Shown: positions 6,823-8,395 of the stretch, one piece after another | How the letters are laid out: each line of letters opens with the position of its first letter | How positions within the stretch are numbered: position 1 is the stretch's first letter | Assembly: GCA_002862325.1 (NCBI GenBank) | Contig: PKCT01000176.1 | Coordinates: 1 to 8,395 of the forward strand | From: Phycisphaerae bacterium | GTDB taxonomy: Bacteria; Planctomycetota; Phycisphaerae; Phycisphaerales; SM1A02 | Reading direction: 5' to 3' | Length of the DNA stretch: 8,395 nt | The notes under the pieces: generated by a model | Seen by the model: only the letters and a program-made list of their open reading frames with translations | Databases searched by the model: none | Told to the model about the DNA's origin: nothing | Program-made: the position numbers and the translations under genes

Positions 6823-7078
6823 CGCGCGGCGACAGGGCCGGGAACAGGGCGCTGTCCTGCGGCGCCAGCCCGATGCGCCCGCGTGGTCCGCCGCCCTCGC
6901 TCAAGACGACACGACCGCGCCGCGCGGGCAGCAGACCCGAGGCGACACGCGCCACCGTGGACTTGCCCGCACCATTCGCCCCGAGCAGCGCATAAACCTC
7001 GCCCGCAGCGATGCTGAGGCTGAAGTCACGCAGCACGGGTCGGCCGTCGTAGCCCGCATCGATCCCGCTCAGCGACAA
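6812..7078 (-). CDS. ABC transporter ATP-binding protein, 3'-truncated at the junction
   Basis: Only the first 89 or so residues survive, against roughly 220-300 in a full ATPase. They show the A-loop tyrosine region DAGYDG (7-12), Walker A GANGAGKST (33-41, Lys39) and the Q-loop LAPQDS (Gln74), followed by ALFPALSPRENV. The LSGGQ signature, Walker B and H-loop are missing, so the surviving fragment could not act as an ATPase. The start is uncertain. I give TTG at 7078, 13 bases after the crtE stop with GAGG 11 bases upstream. An in-frame ATG at 7132 would overlap crtE by 41 bases and add 18 residues without a visible ribosome binding site. Its position suggests co-transcription with crtE. 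The transported substrate is unknown. Confidence 0.85.
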
Positions 7079-7091
7079 GGCCGGCGTGACC

Positions 7092-7988
7092 TCAGACCCC
7101 AAGTTCAGCCTGCTGGAATAGGTCCAGGACATACAGGGCCAGGGGGCTGTCATGGCCGACCGCCTCGACCGCCTTGGCCAAGGATTGTCGCACCGCCGCG
7201 CGGGTCCGGCATTCGCCCCACAGATCGACGAAGGTGGTTGTGTCGTCGTCCTGACCCACGTCCTTGCCGACGGCGTCCACGGTTGAACATACATCCAGCA
7301 GATCGTCGCACAGCTGGAAGGCGAAGCCGATCGCCTCGCCGAAAATTGACAGCCGCGCCAGATCCTGCGTATCGCCGCCGCCGAGCAGACCGCCGCCGCG
7401 CACGGTGGCGACGAACAGGGCGCCGGTTTTCAGGTCGTTGATCTGGCGCAAGGCGGTTTCGTCGCGATTCCTCGCGTCGTCGCGCAGGTCGCGCATCTGA
7501 CCTTCGGACAGACCATTGAAACCAATCGCCTGCGTCAAAAGGTCCAGGGCCGCCAGACGCGTTTCCGCCGGCGCCGGGGTCTGCAGCACCAGACGCGTCG
7601 CTTGGTTCAACAGGGCCACGGCCGCCAGAACCGCCGTATCCTCGCCGTGGCGACGGTGCAGGGTCGGCTGGCCCCGACGCAGCGAGGCGTCGTCCATGCA
7701 CGGCAGATCGTCCAGAACCAGCGACGCGGCATGGACCATTTCCAGCGCGCAGGCATAGTCCAGTGCGTCTTCCGGATCGCCGCCGACATGCGCCGCCGCC
7801 AGCATGGCCAGCACCGGCCGGACGCGTTTTCCCTGGCCCAACAAGGCCTCGCGGGCCGCCGTAGACAGCAGGCCGTCGTGCGCCGGAGCCAGCTCAGCCA
7901 GGCGCGACTGAACCCGAAGGCGCAGATCGTCGGGGTCGCAGGATGCGTCCGCCAGGGGCGGTTGGCGCCGGATGCCGACGATCGCCAT
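7092..7988 (-). CDS. crtE: Polyprenyl synthetase, probable geranylgeranyl diphosphate synthase (CrtE)
   Basis: This encodes 298 residues, the usual size for bacterial short-chain prenyl synthases. Landmarks are GQGKRVRP (51-58, diphosphate binding), the first Asp-rich motif DDLPCMDD (93-100) followed by LRRGQPTLH (103-111), Gln164 in EGQMRDL, Lys187-Thr188, and the second Asp-rich motif QLCDDLLD (225-232). Magnesium held by the two Asp motifs activates the allylic diphosphate for head-to-tail condensation with IPP in the cytoplasm. The HAASLVLDDLPCMDD stretch resembles CrtE of carotenoid-producing Paracoccus and Brevundimonas, and small residues at 88-89, four and five places before the motif, leave room for a C20 product. 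FPP synthase (IspA) is the alternative. The divergent fni gene makes the substrates. The frame is open to 8144, but the ATG at 7988 has the only good ribosome binding site and is where family similarity begins. Confidence 0.88.
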   Translation of the reverse strand: MAIVGIRRQPPLADASCDPDDLRLRVQSRLAELAPAHDGLLSTAAREALLGQGKRVRPVLAMLAAAHVGGDPEDALDYACALEMVHAASLVLDDLPCMDDASLRRGQPTLHRRHGEDTAVLAAVALLNQATRLVLQTPAPAETRLAALDLLTQAIGFNGLSEGQMRDLRDDARNRDETALRQINDLKTGALFVATVRGGGLLGGGDTQDLARLSIFGEAIGFAFQLCDDLLDVCSTVDAVGKDVGQDDDTTTFVDLWGECRTRAAVRQSLAKAVEAVGHDSPLALYVLDLFQQAELGV

Positions 7989-7994
7989 ACAGAT

Positions 7995-7999
7995 CTCCC
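7995..7999 (-). promoter_or_regulatory. Ribosome binding site fixing the crtE start
   Basis: On the minus strand GGGAG (7999-7995) lies 6 bases before ATG 7988. It favours the 298-residue protein over a 350-residue reading from 8144 that would run into the divergent fni gene. Confidence 0.85.
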
Positions 8000-8017
8000 A
8001 TACTCGCCGGCGTCGCG

Positions 8018-8045
8018 TTGCGACCACGCGCCGAACCTTTATGAT
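8018..8045 (+). promoter_or_regulatory. Candidate sigma70-like promoter for fni
   Basis: TTGCGA (8018-8023) and TATGAT (8040-8045) are 16 bases apart and match the consensus at 4 and 5 of 6 bases. Transcription would start near 8052, leaving a leader of about 45 bases with the ribosome binding site at its end. The -10 box overlaps the inverted repeat at 8042-8059, which suggests repression by a DNA-binding protein. Confidence 0.5.
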
Positions 8046-8059
8046 GCCATACGGCATCA
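8042..8059. promoter_or_regulatory. Inverted repeat, candidate operator between crtE and fni
   Basis: TGATGCC (8042-8048) and GGCATCA (8053-8059) are perfect 7-base arms around ATAC. The repeat sits in the middle of the 109-base divergent gap and overlaps the fni -10 box. It has no T-run, so it is unlikely to be a terminator. The binding protein is unknown; it does not fit the TGT-N12-ACA pattern of PpsR/CrtJ. Confidence 0.5.
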
Positions 8060-8097
8060 CGACCGCGTCGGATGCAACCCGCCAGGAGCCGTTTGCG

Positions 8098-8395
8098 ATG
8101 TCCACCGACGCCGATGCCTTGATCCGGCGCAAGGACGAACACATCGACTATGTGCGGGCCGGGCGAGGCGTCAGCCAGACGACATCGGGTCTGGACGCCG
8201 TCCGTTTCGTTCATGACGCCCTGCCGGATATCGATCACGACGCGATCGATCTGGCGACGCGCTTTCTGGGGCGACCGGTCGCCTTGCCGTTCCTGATCAG
8301 TTCGATGACCGGCGGGCCGTCGCGGGCCGAGGCGATCAATGCGCGGCTGGCTGAGGCCGCCCAGGCCCTGGGCGTCGTTCTGGCGGTCGGCTCGC
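8098..8395 (+). CDS. fni: Type 2 isopentenyl-diphosphate delta-isomerase, 3'-truncated by the window end
   Basis: The first 99 residues of a protein normally about 330-350 long are present. Landmarks are RRKDEHI (10-16), the conserved N-terminal motif of the FMN-dependent type 2 isomerase, then LPFLISSMTGG (63-73, FMN-site region), and VLAVGS (94-99) at the window edge. It is a cytoplasmic FMN enzyme that interconverts IPP and DMAPP using reduced flavin and magnesium, and is unrelated to the type 1 Idi enzyme. The ATG at 8098 has AGGAG (8084-8088) 9 bases upstream. The gene diverges from crtE, whose product uses both isomers. The same pairing is known from carotenoid loci of Brevundimonas-like bacteria (from memory). 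Confidence 0.93.
   Translation, partial: MSTDADALIRRKDEHIDYVRAGRGVSQTTSGLDAVRFVHDALPDIDHDAIDLATRFLGRPVALPFLISSMTGGPSRAEAINARLAEAAQALGVVLAVGS

Noticed and set aside
5521..7017. Long plus-strand open frame of 498 codons antisense to the phosphoesterase, beta-sandwich and ABC genes
   Set aside because: It mirrors well-supported minus-strand genes, crosses the junction between unlike sequences, resembles no protein family and is explained by the scarcity of stop codons in GC-rich DNA.
6068..7294. Apparent 408-residue ABC ATPase fusion protein
   Set aside because: After residue V of SPRENV the frame is an Arg-rich shadow of the neighbouring genes. ABC similarity ends at about 6815 and no second domain is recognisable.
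7989..8144. 52-residue N-terminal extension of crtE
   Set aside because: It is Arg-rich, overlaps the divergent fni start and promoter, and has no family similarity. The ATG at 7988 has a good ribosome binding site.

Overview
The window has two unlike parts that meet near position 6815. Positions 1 to about 6815 come from a high-GC bacterium I cannot place. The clearest clue is a gene for the F1FO-ATPase zeta inhibitor (DUF1476), classically an alphaproteobacterial protein. Positions about 6815 to 8395 look like a carotenoid/isoprenoid locus of an alphaproteobacterium such as Brevundimonas (family resemblance from memory, no search run). By hand count, the tetramer TCGA occurs 14 times in 1-600 and 14 times in 6241-6820, but only 3 times in 6821-7420 and 2 times in 7081-7680. 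Both genes at the boundary are cut inside conserved domains and no mobile element is visible, so an assembly or cloning chimera is the simplest explanation; a recombination event is the alternative.

Left part, plus strand: the 3' part of an S9-family serine peptidase (2-1429, start outside the window), then a self-contained tRNA-Ala(GGC) unit (promoter-like boxes, tRNA at 1519-1591, strong intrinsic terminator at 1596-1634), then the zeta gene (1746-2069) with a good ribosome binding site.

Left part, minus strand: a run read from about 6813 down to 2091. It holds the C-terminal remnant of a protein with a carbohydrate-binding-like beta-sandwich, a small calcineurin-like metallophosphoesterase, and a three-gene cassette: membrane-anchored SGNH hydrolase, MBOAT O-acyltransferase, second membrane-anchored SGNH protein. 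The first two cassette genes overlap by one base (TGATG) and the last two are 10 bases apart. By analogy with AlgI/AlgJ/AlgX, PatA/PatB and DltB/DltD, the cassette probably moves acyl (typically acetyl) groups across the inner membrane onto an exported glycan or lipid; the substrate is unknown.

Right part: a divergent pair, crtE-like geranylgeranyl diphosphate synthase on the minus strand and type 2 isopentenyl-diphosphate isomerase (fni) on the plus strand, the latter running off the window end. Fni interconverts IPP and DMAPP and CrtE condenses them to a C20 (or C15) precursor, so the two act in sequence. The 109-base gap between them holds a sigma70-like promoter for fni whose -10 box overlaps an 18-base inverted repeat, a good operator candidate. 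Downstream of crtE lies an ABC transporter ATPase gene cut off at the junction after its Q-loop.
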